Assembly: GCF_031453995.1 (NCBI RefSeq)
Contig: NZ_JAVDPZ010000019.1
Span: 10,454 to 74,453, forward strand
Length of the DNA stretch: 64,000 nt
Origin: Nitrobacter vulgaris
GTDB taxonomy: Bacteria; Pseudomonadota; Alphaproteobacteria; Rhizobiales; Xanthobacteraceae
Reading direction: 5' to 3'
How positions within the stretch are numbered: position 1 is the first letter of the stretch; the number at the start of each line of letters is the position of its first letter. The position numbers were made by a program, and so were the translations under genes. The notes beneath the pieces are model-generated. The model saw only the letters and a program-made list of their open reading frames with translations. It had not been told where the DNA came from and ran no database searches. Positions 42,728 to 51,686 of the stretch are shown here, piece by piece.

Positions 42728-43981
42728 ATGCCATTCCTCGAAGCGCTCGATGCTCTGCCCGCAAACGATCCCGCCCGCACCGAACTGTTCTATCAGTGGC
42801 TCAGACGCGACTGGAGGGCGCTGTTCAGCGAATTGCGCGAGAACCGACCGGTCATGACACTGCCGCCCTTCACGGTTCTGGCGCGCTGGTCGGACGTCGT
42901 CGATACGCTTTCCCGTAACGAGACGTTCCGCGTGCCCTACGCGCCGCATATGGACGACTCAGTCGGTCCGTTCATGCTGGCTCGCGACGGAGCGGTGGAG
43001 AATTGGCGCGACAAATCAGTGATGCGCGCGCTGCTCCGTTGGGAGGACGTGCCGGCAATCCGTGCGCTAGCGGCAGTCACGGCGGCCGAAGCCCTCGCCG
43101 CCGTGCCGCCGCCTACGGTTGACGTCGTGCAGACCGTCTCCCGACTCGTGCCGCTGCGCGTCGTGCAGCAAAGCTTCGGTTTCCCGGGGCCGGACGATGA
43201 GCACATGTTGCGCTGGTCGTGGGCGACGCAGGCCGATATGTTCCACAACCCGACAAACGACCGCTCCCTGCTTGACGCCTGCAACGCGGCCGGTGCCGAG
43301 ATGCGGACGTGGATTCGTACGTTTCTTGCTGAACGTGAGCCTTGGAGCGACGCGCAAGGCGAGGATAGCGTCTCGCGTTTGCTGCGAATGACCTCGCGCG
43401 GTCTCTCTGGCCTCGATACTGAGCAGGTGGTGAGCAACATCTGTGGCCTGCTGGTCGGCGCGATCGAAACGACGTCGCAAGCTATCGTTAACGCCACCGA
43501 GCAGATCCTGTTGCGTCACGACGTCACCGTGCGTGCGATCGAAGCGGCTCGATCCTCGGATAACGCAGCATTCGACGCAATCGTCTGGGAAGCGCTGCGG
43601 TTTAACCCGATGACCACCTTCGTCGCCCGCGTCGCCGCCGAACGGGCGGTGCTCGCTCCGGGCAGCCCACACGAGACCACGGTGGCGGCCGGGTCGGTTA
43701 TTGCGGTCGGCATTGGCTCGGCCATGTTCGATCCAGGTGTTTTCCCCGAGCCGAACGAATTTCGTGTCCGCCGCCGCACATCTTATCTGCATACGGGCTT
43801 TGGACCGCACGAATGCCTCGGCCAATTCGTCGCCTATGCGATCATTCCGGAGACGATCCGGCAGATTCTCCTGCTGCCTGGCGTCCGGCTGATCGAGGGC
43901 GATGCCGGGCACATCGACATGGCCGGTGGCCCTTTCGCCGAGCATTTCGTCATCGGGCACGGGGCACGCGCGCAGGCTTAA
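42728..43981 (+). CDS. Cytochrome P450
   Basis: 417 residues, no membrane anchor. I-helix GAIETTSQA (244-252) with the acid-alcohol pair, K-helix ExxR at 288-291 (EALR), and haem loop TGFGPHECLGQFVA with Cys363 as ligand. The Phe normally seven residues before the Cys is Thr356 here, a departure from F-x-x-G-x-x-x-C-x-G. Upstream lies a secreted protein, then the divergent haem peroxidase; a di-haem cytochrome follows. The PHECLG loop and the neighbours recall P450 halves of oxylipin synthases, but that is inference. Confidence 0.85.
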   Translation: MPFLEALDALPANDPARTELFYQWLRRDWRALFSELRENRPVMTLPPFTVLARWSDVVDTLSRNETFRVPYAPHMDDSVGPFMLARDGAVENWRDKSVMRALLRWEDVPAIRALAAVTAAEALAAVPPPTVDVVQTVSRLVPLRVVQQSFGFPGPDDEHMLRWSWATQADMFHNPTNDRSLLDACNAAGAEMRTWIRTFLAEREPWSDAQGEDSVSRLLRMTSRGLSGLDTEQVVSNICGLLVGAIETTSQAIVNATEQILLRHDVTVRAIEAARSSDNAAFDAIVWEALRFNPMTTFVARVAAERAVLAPGSPHETTVAAGSVIAVGIGSAMFDPGVFPEPNEFRVRRRTSYLHTGFGPHECLGQFVAYAIIPETIRQILLLPGVRLIEGDAGHIDMAGGPFAEHFVIGHGARAQA

Positions 43982-44211
43982 ACGGGGCGCGAGCCCTTAG
44001 CGGGAGCTGCATGCACGGTGAATACCGTTTCGGTTCGTTGGACGCTGCTCTTCTTTGCGGCTGCACGTTCCGACGAGCCCCGTGCAACGCGGCCATCGCC
44101 AGTGGTGATGATCAGCGCGCCAAAGCCACCGGTTGGGCGTTTTGCTCGCACGTCGGTCTAATTGTCGATTAGAAGATCATTCTGTCGTAACGAATCGAAT
44201 TTTGGCTTTCA

Positions 44212-46146
44212 GTGGTGGAGCGGGAGGGGAGAGTGATTACGAAACGTGGGGTGAAAACCGGAATCGGTATCGTCGCGGTCGTGATCGTTGCCGTGTCGCT
44301 TATTGGCTTCAAGCTTTATCGAGATAAGCTGACCGTCAGCTTGCCGGACTACGCGCCGATTAAGAAAGCCGTGTGGCTCGATCAAGGCTGGGACCAGAAT
44401 CAACGTGAAAAATTTCATCACGCCGATCAGGGGACCCAGACGCTCAACATACCCTATGAGTGGTTCATCGCGCTGGAGCAGCCGCGGTTGTCGCTCGTGG
44501 GCGATGTCGGTCGCTTAAGCGACCCGGCCTATCTCGACCGATATGGATTCATCCCGGGTGCTACCAGGGGTGGCGAGAACCAGTTACCGGTAGGTTTTGC
44601 ACGAGCAGGGACGATGCGCACGGCGACAGGGCAGCCGTGGCTCAACCCGCGAACCAAAGAGCCCATGACACGGCTCGGATTCACCTGCGCCGCCTGCCAC
44701 ACCGGCCGGCTCGCCTATCGCGGCACGACCGTACTCGTAGAGGGTGGCCCGGCTCTGACCGACCTCGGCAAGTTCCGACAAGGACTCGGGATTTCGGTTC
44801 TGCTTACGAAGCTTTCTTCCGGTCGCTTTCTGAGCCTTTTCTCCGACCGCTTCGATCGATTTGCGAAAAACGTTCTCGGGGAGGACGCTAGTCAAGAAGA
44901 CAAGGCGGAATTGCGCCAACAGCTGACCGCAGTGTGGGACCAGCTCGATGTCATCAGGAAGCTCGACAAAAAAGTCGCTGAGACGAGCGTTGACGAAGGC
45001 TACGGCCGTCTGGACGCCTTGAACCGCATCGGGAACCAGGTGTTCGGGCTCTCCCTGGGTCCTGAAGCCAGAGAGAAAAACTACGCCGCCACCACGGCGC
45101 CAGTGAACTTTCCTCACATCTGGACCACTCCCTGGTTCGATTGGGTGCAGTACAATGCGTCGATTATGCAGCCGATGGTGCGCAACGCGGGCGAGGCGAT
45201 GGGGGTTTCTGCGTTGATCAATCTAACCGACCCCGGGAAAGGACTGTTCAGTTCCGAGGTTCAGGTGAAGGCGCTTGCCAACATTGAGAAGTCAATCGCG
45301 GGGAATCAGCCAAGCGAAACGAACGGCTTCACGGGGCTGACAGCGCCGAAATGGCCAGAGGAGATTCTGGGACCCATCGACACCGCACTCGCCGCGAGAG
45401 GCGGGGCACTTTATGACGATTTATGCAAGGGTTGCCATCTGCCGCCGGTTGGCACCAAGGCATTCTGGGACTCGAAGGCGTGGTTACCGCCAAACAGTTT
45501 TAACCAGCGCTATCTTGAAATTAAAACAAAGACGATCGCCGACCTCGGTACCGATCCAGCGCAGGCGGAGGACATGAGGAATCGGAAGGTGGTGATTCCG
45601 GACAGTTTAGGAATCGCCACAAACGAGTTTGGACCGGCCCTCGGCCAACTGGTCGAGAAGGTCGTGACTCATTGGTATGACGCTCACAACGTTTCCGAAT
45701 CCGAGCGTCCCGAGTTGAATGGGTTTCGGCCAAACTTGATCCAACATCCGCTCGCCTACAAGATGCGGCCACTTAACGGAGTGTGGGCAACGCCGCCTTT
45801 CATTCATAACGGTGCTGTCCCCAATATCTACGCGCTACTTTCACCGGTTTCGGAACGGCCAAAGACCTTCTACCTGGGTCGGCGAGAGTACGATCCCGTC
45901 TGCATGGGCTATCAGATAACGGCATCGGCCGCGCCTGAGGACAACCTTGATTTGCGTTGCCTCGGCTCAAAAACCGATCCGGAAGCGGGACGGTTCTCTG
46001 GCGGTTTCAAGCTGGATACAGCGTTGCGAGGCAACCGCAATACCGGCCATGAATTCAATGATGGGCCACGTGCGAATGGCATAATCGGCCGCAAGCTTAC
46101 GCCGGACGAGCGGCGGGCACTGATTGAATTTTTAAAGACGATATGA
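44212..46146 (+). CDS. Di-haem cytochrome c (RoxA/di-haem peroxidase-like)
   Basis: 644 residues. N-terminal TM/signal helix (about 15-34). Two haem sites: CAACH at 159-163 in LGFTCAACHTGRLAYRGT and CKGCH at 405-409. Other blocks: VNFPHIWTTPWFDWVQYNAS, MRPLNGVWATPPFIHNGAVP (distal/axial region in this superfamily) and FSGGFKLDTALRGNRNTGHE. Size and order fit RoxA/LcpR-type rubber oxygenase relatives rather than short MauG or CcpA. GTG starts at 44212 or 44233 (GGAGGGGAGA before the latter). Periplasmic. Confidence 0.8.
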   Translation: MVEREGRVITKRGVKTGIGIVAVVIVAVSLIGFKLYRDKLTVSLPDYAPIKKAVWLDQGWDQNQREKFHHADQGTQTLNIPYEWFIALEQPRLSLVGDVGRLSDPAYLDRYGFIPGATRGGENQLPVGFARAGTMRTATGQPWLNPRTKEPMTRLGFTCAACHTGRLAYRGTTVLVEGGPALTDLGKFRQGLGISVLLTKLSSGRFLSLFSDRFDRFAKNVLGEDASQEDKAELRQQLTAVWDQLDVIRKLDKKVAETSVDEGYGRLDALNRIGNQVFGLSLGPEAREKNYAATTAPVNFPHIWTTPWFDWVQYNASIMQPMVRNAGEAMGVSALINLTDPGKGLFSSEVQVKALANIEKSIAGNQPSETNGFTGLTAPKWPEEILGPIDTALAARGGALYDDLCKGCHLPPVGTKAFWDSKAWLPPNSFNQRYLEIKTKTIADLGTDPAQAEDMRNRKVVIPDSLGIATNEFGPALGQLVEKVVTHWYDAHNVSESERPELNGFRPNLIQHPLAYKMRPLNGVWATPPFIHNGAVPNIYALLSPVSERPKTFYLGRREYDPVCMGYQITASAAPEDNLDLRCLGSKTDPEAGRFSGGFKLDTALRGNRNTGHEFNDGPRANGIIGRKLTPDERRALIEFLKTI

Positions 46147-46344
46147 GCCCGTTGCCGATGCAGAACGGCGGCAGTGCCAGCACTCGCTGGCGGTCGCGCT
46201 CCGCGCGCAGGCCGTCAACTTGGCCAGCACTTCAGCGGCTTTTCCGCAGATTTCGGGGAAATGCCGGTCCGCTCGAGGTCCTAAATCTCCCTAGCACTAC
46301 GGGGAGACTTGACGGCGCATGTGTTCGACTTTGGCTCAGGGTAG

Positions 46345-47322
46345 TCAAGGTTTCGCGCCAAAGAGCTTGATAGCCTCTAGCATCGACTGCCCATATTCCT
46401 CTGCAAAATTATGGATCGCTTGACGAACTTGCTCCACCGACCAGCCGTTTCGCCACAGCGACGGATCTTCAATGATCTTGTTCTTCCAAAACCTAAACTT
46501 GTGGTCGATATCTGCCTGATTGTTGTCGGCGGACATGTCAACGACGAGTACTAGAGCGTCAGGTACCCCTCTCGCTTTAGATGGCGACCAACCGACAAGG
46601 AATGGACCTTCTCCCTCAAAGTTTACGTGTTGCTTCTGTGCGTCTGAAATGGCGAGCTGTGAGGCCACAAGATCGTAATGATCCAGGACAAACTCGCAGT
46701 CATCAGCCTTTGCCTGGCTGGCCTGAGGATCATCCAACGGCCAGATCGTCACCATCTGATCTACGACTGGAACACTCGAAGTTTCGCTTCGCGGAAAAAA
46801 GGCAACGAAGGCCTTGCAGACCATCAGAAGCTTGGCACGGCTTGCTGCAGTAGGCTTTGAGTGTAGTACGAGTAAGCCATAGGCTCCTGCATCCGACGGC
46901 GGTATCTCTTGGGCCCGCAGATATGCTCGGACAGGCTGTAATGGCCTATGCGATGCAGAGTCACCACGTTCGCCGATTGAGGGGCTTGGGCGACTCATGG
47001 TAGGTGCGGAGCGGGGTCCATGACCTACATTTCCGTTGGTAGCGCCGCCACCGCCCCCGGTGCTGTTGCGGTAGCTGGACCGGCCAGAGCCAGCGTTTCC
47101 CGAATGTCCAGGCCCGGACTCTCCAACGAAGCGTCCCGATCTGCCTTTGCGTTTCTTCCTATGACTGCCGACTCCTTCCGGTGACTTTGTTCGAGCAGAG
47201 CCGGAGCCATAGCTTTGGTCACAATTTCGGTCTCGCGGATCGCAATCAGCACGAGCGCTGGCCAAGTTGAGGCACAGAGCCAAAGCAGTAAAGCAAGTGA
47301 AGCGAATGAGCAATTTGGCCAT
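46345..47322 (-). CDS. Exported hypothetical protein
   Basis: 325 residues from MAKLLIRFTCFTALALCLNL (AAGGAG upstream), signal peptide ending SARAD. Residues 35-125 are Gly/Ser/Arg-rich and probably disordered; the C-terminal 200 residues are folded (GLLVLHSKPTAASRAKLLMV, CEFVLDHYDLVASQLAISDA, DALVLVVDMSADNNQADIDH). Second gene after the small membrane protein at 47324. Family known only as hypothetical in rhizobia. Confidence 0.65.
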   Translation of the reverse strand: MAKLLIRFTCFTALALCLNLASARADCDPRDRNCDQSYGSGSARTKSPEGVGSHRKKRKGRSGRFVGESGPGHSGNAGSGRSSYRNSTGGGGGATNGNVGHGPRSAPTMSRPSPSIGERGDSASHRPLQPVRAYLRAQEIPPSDAGAYGLLVLHSKPTAASRAKLLMVCKAFVAFFPRSETSSVPVVDQMVTIWPLDDPQASQAKADDCEFVLDHYDLVASQLAISDAQKQHVNFEGEGPFLVGWSPSKARGVPDALVLVVDMSADNNQADIDHKFRFWKNKIIEDPSLWRNGWSVEQVRQAIHNFAEEYGQSMLEAIKLFGAKP

Positions 47323-47323
47323 G

Positions 47324-47503
47324 TCATTTCTCCTTCCTGATTGCGCCAAGAAGAAAGCTAAAAATCGTGCCCATGACCGTGCAAAACAGCGTCACTGTCA
47401 CGACGAGAAAGATCGTTCCCGAACTAGTGTCCGGTCTAACCCACCACGTCAGGGCGACTGCAAGTAAGAAGCCGACTGCGGTGGATAGGCCAAAGCTCTT
47501 CAC
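47324..47503 (-). CDS. 59-residue membrane protein (two TM)
   Basis: From GTG 47503 behind GGAGATACGAGG: VKSFGLSTAVGFLLAVALTW, then RPDTSSGTIFLVVTVTLFCT and VMGTIFSFLLGAIRKEK. Two TM helices. Its stop is 1 bp from the next ATG, so the two genes are an operon. Confidence 0.6.
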   Translation of the reverse strand: MKSFGLSTAVGFLLAVALTWWVRPDTSSGTIFLVVTVTLFCTVMGTIFSFLLGAIRKEK

Positions 47504-47756
47504 CCTCGTATCTCCATCAGAGCGAGCGGATTAACTCCTCCGCAGTTTTCGGTAGAGTTTGCATCCGGTGAGCCGGAGGAGGCAAGGCAGATTTGAGGTG
47601 GAATGGAAAGCTGCGACGAGGCCCGATCGGAATTTTGCCTGGGTGTTAGCGAAGAATGCGCCTGTGCGGACGCTCAATCAAGATCGTCTCGGCCCGGCCA
47701 AGAACGTCGGCAGAATCAGATTACCCCGAGGAAACGCAGCACAGAAAGGGATCACT

Positions 47757-48368
47757 ATGCCAGACTTGAAACGGAGCGCGTTCGCAGCCGCAAGCTTCGC
47801 CCTGATGTGCGCCGCATTGCCTGTATCGGCGCAGGAAACCGTTCGCATCCGAGGTACGATTGAACATGTCGACGGGCCGATATTCGTGATCAAGAATCGC
47901 GACGGTGCGGAGGTGAAGCTGACCCTCACCGACAAACCGCTCTTTGTAGCAATCGTGAAGTCGACGATGACCGAGATTAAGCCCGGCATGTTCGTTGGCT
48001 CAACCGGAATGACGCAAGCAGACGGAAGCCAAAGGGCGATCGAGGTGCACATCTTCCCGGAATCGATGCGGGGAACAGGCGAGGGCCACTATGACTGGGA
48101 CCTCAAGCCGCAGAGTAAAATGACGAACGCGAATGTTGAGCAGACTGTCGCCGGGGTTGATGGACAGATACTTTCCGTCAAGTACAAGGGCATAGAAAAG
48201 AAGATTCTTGTTACCCCCGACACTGCGATCGTCACCTTCGTCACCGGTGACAGGAGCGACCTTAAACCGGGGACCAAGATCTTTGTTGCCGCGAAAAAGC
48301 AGTCTGATGGAACCTTGCAAGCTCCACGCATCACGTATGGCAAAGACGGATTGACGCCGCCGATGTGA
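47757..48368 (+). CDS. Periplasmic OB-like repeat protein
   Basis: 203 residues from MPDLKRSAFAAASFALMCAA, signal peptide ending PVSAQE. The mature part repeats a strand pattern: VRIRGTIEHVDGPIFVIKNR and QTVAGVDGQILSVKYKGIEK, each followed by a PDTAIVTFV-like or DKPLFVAIV-like strand and G-T/S-K-x-F-V. Similar to DUF5666-type small beta-barrels. No enzyme motif. AAAGGGAT upstream. Confidence 0.65.
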   Translation: MPDLKRSAFAAASFALMCAALPVSAQETVRIRGTIEHVDGPIFVIKNRDGAEVKLTLTDKPLFVAIVKSTMTEIKPGMFVGSTGMTQADGSQRAIEVHIFPESMRGTGEGHYDWDLKPQSKMTNANVEQTVAGVDGQILSVKYKGIEKKILVTPDTAIVTFVTGDRSDLKPGTKIFVAAKKQSDGTLQAPRITYGKDGLTPPM

Positions 48369-48453
48369 ATACGGCGCCATCGATGCAATCGAAGCTGCGT
48401 GCGATTAACCGGCGAATTGAAGATCTCGGATGCGATGCCTCGATCACATCAGC

Positions 48454-50748
48454 TCATTCCCGGCATTTCTGACCGCAAAGCCTGACCGTGACTTTCGCGC
48501 TGCCCCGATTGTTGTCCGGGCCATAGAAAGACGAGTAAATCCACGGCAGACCAATCACCGCATCGTTTACGTAGAGGAACAGCTCTCCACTGCGCTGAGC
48601 CCTGATCGTATCCCTGAACGACACCGGCGTATTGCCTCTGACCTTCACAGGGTCGAGGAAATATTCATCTACACCTGTCTCGCCGATCCTGGCGATGAGC
48701 CTGAACCACGGCCGGAAAAGAACGCGCCTGAGAAGGATAGCGCTCCTGAATGCCCATTCCTGCACGCCTTCCAATGTCGAGGTCCGGAAACCGACCGGCG
48801 TGGTCGGGATCTTATCGTCGGCCCAGGGAGCATCGATCATGACAACAATCTCGTATAGATAACCCGCTCTGACTGTCAGCCCGGTCGGCGCACAGAACGT
48901 GTCGGTCGAGAAATCCTTGGCGGGCTGCGGGATGCCGAGGTTCACAGCCTTCAACTCCGCCTTTGCAGACCCCGCGCAGAAAGCCCCAGCCGAGTCCGCA
49001 ATGTTGAACACCAGATGGCTGAGAGCTGTCGCAACGATCCACACAATCGCCAAGGCAAAGAAAGCCGGCAGCACATGCCGCCTGCCGACTCGGATGACCC
49101 ATCGGTAGATGCGCAGGTTGCGGAACCAGTAAATGACTTTGTGGACCAGGTTGTCTGGCAGGATTGATCGGCTGCCACGCGACTGCCAGATCACTCGCAT
49201 CCCATCGTGAATGTTGCCGCTCAGGGATGAACCGAGGCTCATGAACAGCGCGATCGCGGCAATTCCTGCCAGGAACCATTCCGGATTGGTCGCATACCAG
49301 TCGGTCCACCAGTGGACCGATCTCGGCAGGGACGACTCGAAAAACCTGACAACCTCCGAAACCAGCCGGACGCTTGATGTGAACTCATGCTCGGGGCGAA
49401 GATGGTGAAAGAGCCAGAACGCGGCCAGGTGGAACGATGCGGCAAGAGTGGCAAAATAGGCAAGACGCCGAAGCCAGACGTAATTCCACAGCCGTTCCTG
49501 CTGAACATGACGCGCGGCGGCCTGCGCAGGCGTCTCGAACGTCGTTGCATCAAGCGGCTGCACGGTGCCATCGCCGAGCAAGACAACATACTCCGGTGGC
49601 AGGCCAATCGGCGCGTAAGCATTGGCGCCGCTGTCGATGCGGCCGAAGACACTTTCATGAATCTTGGGCATGGGGATGCTAACCCCTACCGCCGGATCGT
49701 TGCACAGGTCGAAGACCTTGCGCGGACCGTAGCGATAATAGGAGCCGAGACCGGCACGCGAGTCATACAGGCGCCCGTCCTTGTCTTGCGATGAGGCCAT
49801 CGCGATTAAGGCGTCCGGATCGGCCGCCGGCGCGGACTTGAACGACAGCCCGCACTTCTGCGCTTCCTGGATTAGCCAGTAGAGAGGGACGAACGCGAGC
49901 GCATCGTCCGGATAACCGCCCCCGACATTGGCATGCATCCCGGTAAACCAGGCCTGGACCAGACGCTCCCCGGTGATACTTTCCGGCACAGGCGGCACTG
50001 GTTTTCCGGGCGGCTGTTCGGTCCAAAGGACCGGGTGGAACGTGGTCCTTTCATCGTCGAGTGCCAGGGCGTGTCGTGCGAACTTGACTTTGTCGCTGAG
50101 CACCCGGTTCGGCAGTTCGAGCGGCCAGACCCAATTGCTTATGCCCCGCGTCATTTCGTCGATCGGCAGGCCGTAGGCTGCCACCGTGTCCCACAACCCG
50201 AGGAATTCCAAGGACGGGACCGGGGTAAATGTGATCTTGGAATAAGACTGGCGTCCGCGAAGCTTGTCACAGATCGGCACCAGCACGTAGTCTCGAAATA
50301 ACCTGAACGGAACCTCTATGCGCCAGATCGAGTGATAATTCTTGGCGCGGTAGGCTCGATACGCTTTGAGGGCGCCATTGTGCAGCTCGGCGCCGGTGTT
50401 CGCCTGGACAAGACCTTGGTCGAGCACCAGGGCCGCAAGCACGCGGGCAGTGAACGCTCCGCGACTGAAGCCGAATAGATAGATCTTGGAAGGCGGCAAC
50501 GTATCATAGTTGCGGCAGATGAACTCGTACGCATCCAGGATATTACGCTTGAGCCCGTAACCGAACACACCTCCCAGTATCGCCAGCGGCAAGAAGGATG
50601 ACGTTCCCACGCCGTCATCGTATTTCGCGGCCTGCTTGTTGCTCCGCAGGTCCAACGCCTGGAAGATGCGCCAGACATTGGTGCGCCACACGCTCGACGC
50701 CGCGTTGCCCGTGCCATCGGACAGGATTACGATTTTCTCTGCTGCCAC
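48454..50748 (-). CDS. DUF2235 alpha/beta hydrolase (Tle1-like) with membrane part
   Basis: 764 residues from a GTG behind GGGGGCC. N-terminal VILSDGTGNAASSVWRTNVW and the nucleophile elbow YLFGFSRGAFTARVLA (GFSRG) are DUF2235 hallmarks, with GLWDTVAAYGLP and GMHANVGGGYPDD carrying the acid and His positions. Residues about 430-620 contain four TM helices. DUF2235 includes type VI phospholipase effectors (Tle1), but the TM region and lack of secretion or immunity genes here argue for a membrane-resident lipase-like enzyme. Confidence 0.8.
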   Translation of the reverse strand: MAAEKIVILSDGTGNAASSVWRTNVWRIFQALDLRSNKQAAKYDDGVGTSSFLPLAILGGVFGYGLKRNILDAYEFICRNYDTLPPSKIYLFGFSRGAFTARVLAALVLDQGLVQANTGAELHNGALKAYRAYRAKNYHSIWRIEVPFRLFRDYVLVPICDKLRGRQSYSKITFTPVPSLEFLGLWDTVAAYGLPIDEMTRGISNWVWPLELPNRVLSDKVKFARHALALDDERTTFHPVLWTEQPPGKPVPPVPESITGERLVQAWFTGMHANVGGGYPDDALAFVPLYWLIQEAQKCGLSFKSAPAADPDALIAMASSQDKDGRLYDSRAGLGSYYRYGPRKVFDLCNDPAVGVSIPMPKIHESVFGRIDSGANAYAPIGLPPEYVVLLGDGTVQPLDATTFETPAQAAARHVQQERLWNYVWLRRLAYFATLAASFHLAAFWLFHHLRPEHEFTSSVRLVSEVVRFFESSLPRSVHWWTDWYATNPEWFLAGIAAIALFMSLGSSLSGNIHDGMRVIWQSRGSRSILPDNLVHKVIYWFRNLRIYRWVIRVGRRHVLPAFFALAIVWIVATALSHLVFNIADSAGAFCAGSAKAELKAVNLGIPQPAKDFSTDTFCAPTGLTVRAGYLYEIVVMIDAPWADDKIPTTPVGFRTSTLEGVQEWAFRSAILLRRVLFRPWFRLIARIGETGVDEYFLDPVKVRGNTPVSFRDTIRAQRSGELFLYVNDAVIGLPWIYSSFYGPDNNRGSAKVTVRLCGQKCRE

Positions 50749-51020
50749 TCGGCCCCCTAGGACGCTGCCAAAATACAACGAATGGCGTTGTTGAGCCAGA
50801 GACGTCCGCGAAGCGCTCGAACGCGCTAGCGCTTAAAAAGCGAGATGGTGTGCGAGAGATTAATACCTAGCCAAGCGGACCGCGACCTGAGCCTTCATTG
50901 GACAGATGACCTTAGGATATCATCGATGCAGTCAAACGCGGAGGCCAAGGGTTATTTCCATCGCTCGGGCTACCCTCGATGTTGCCGCGACCGTCACCTA
51001 TATGTGTTCTCGGCAGAGCC

Positions 51021-51584
51021 ATGAATAAGTACCTAGCAACTTTGTTCGCTGTGAGTTTTGGAACTGCGGCAATGGCCGGCGGAAACGGCGACTCGGTTGC
51101 TCAAAAGGCAACAAGGAATAGCGAGGCCACAGGTTTGGTACAAATTTCGGTGGGGAAGGGCCCTATCAAGCTTGGCTCCGAGCCGACCCATATTCCACTC
51201 GGCGATCGCCCTCTTGCGGATATCAGCGCAGATATAGGGAACGCCGCGAGGGTGTACCTTGTCCTGGAGCATGTCCGCTTTGACCAGCCACCCGGCATTC
51301 TGTTCGAGGTGCTCATTGGAGATGAAAGTGCGCCGGGTTCTTACGAGCGTGTTGGTCGCTTCAATCTTTTTGAAACTCGAGAACTTCTAAGTTTTGATAT
51401 AACAGAGCGATTTCGGTCACTGGTTGCGTCAAACTCGCGGGGCATGCTTGTCGTGACGATACGGCCTGCGGTCGGAGCGCGATCCGAGGCTGCAGCGTCT
51501 GGCTCCCCGGAGTGGTCTCGTTTGCATGCCCTCTTGGAGCAGGCTGCCGTTTCTATTGGCGTGATCAGGCTGGACGCCCGGTAA
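51021..51584 (+). CDS. Exported single-domain protein like the tyrosinase C-terminal domain
   Basis: 187 residues. Signal peptide MNKYLATLFAVSFGTAAMAG. The mature domain has RVYLVLEHVRFDQPPGILFE, VGRFNLFETRELLSFDITER, VVTIRPA and a final IGVIRLDAR strand. These align in order with the C-terminal domain of the next gene (RVFLVLQNLQAHAQPGI, INFFDA, YSFDVTDRV, VRIAPAG, VGSVALVR). That domain resembles the KFDV domain of plant polyphenol oxidases. First gene of a four-gene operon; may act as chaperone, copper-site shield or decoy for the tyrosinase. Confidence 0.7.
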   Translation: MNKYLATLFAVSFGTAAMAGGNGDSVAQKATRNSEATGLVQISVGKGPIKLGSEPTHIPLGDRPLADISADIGNAARVYLVLEHVRFDQPPGILFEVLIGDESAPGSYERVGRFNLFETRELLSFDITERFRSLVASNSRGMLVVTIRPAVGARSEAAASGSPEWSRLHALLEQAAVSIGVIRLDAR

Positions 51585-51686
51585 TCGCGGGCGCAATGGG
51601 CACATCGGTTTGCGGGTGCGGTTAAGCTGTTGCTGCTCATAGTTGTTCGTGTACTCTCCTCCGGTGCAGCTTCGAGGAGGACGACC

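Noticed and set aside
43067..43960. 297-codon minus-strand ORF
   Set aside because: Antisense of the P450 gene.
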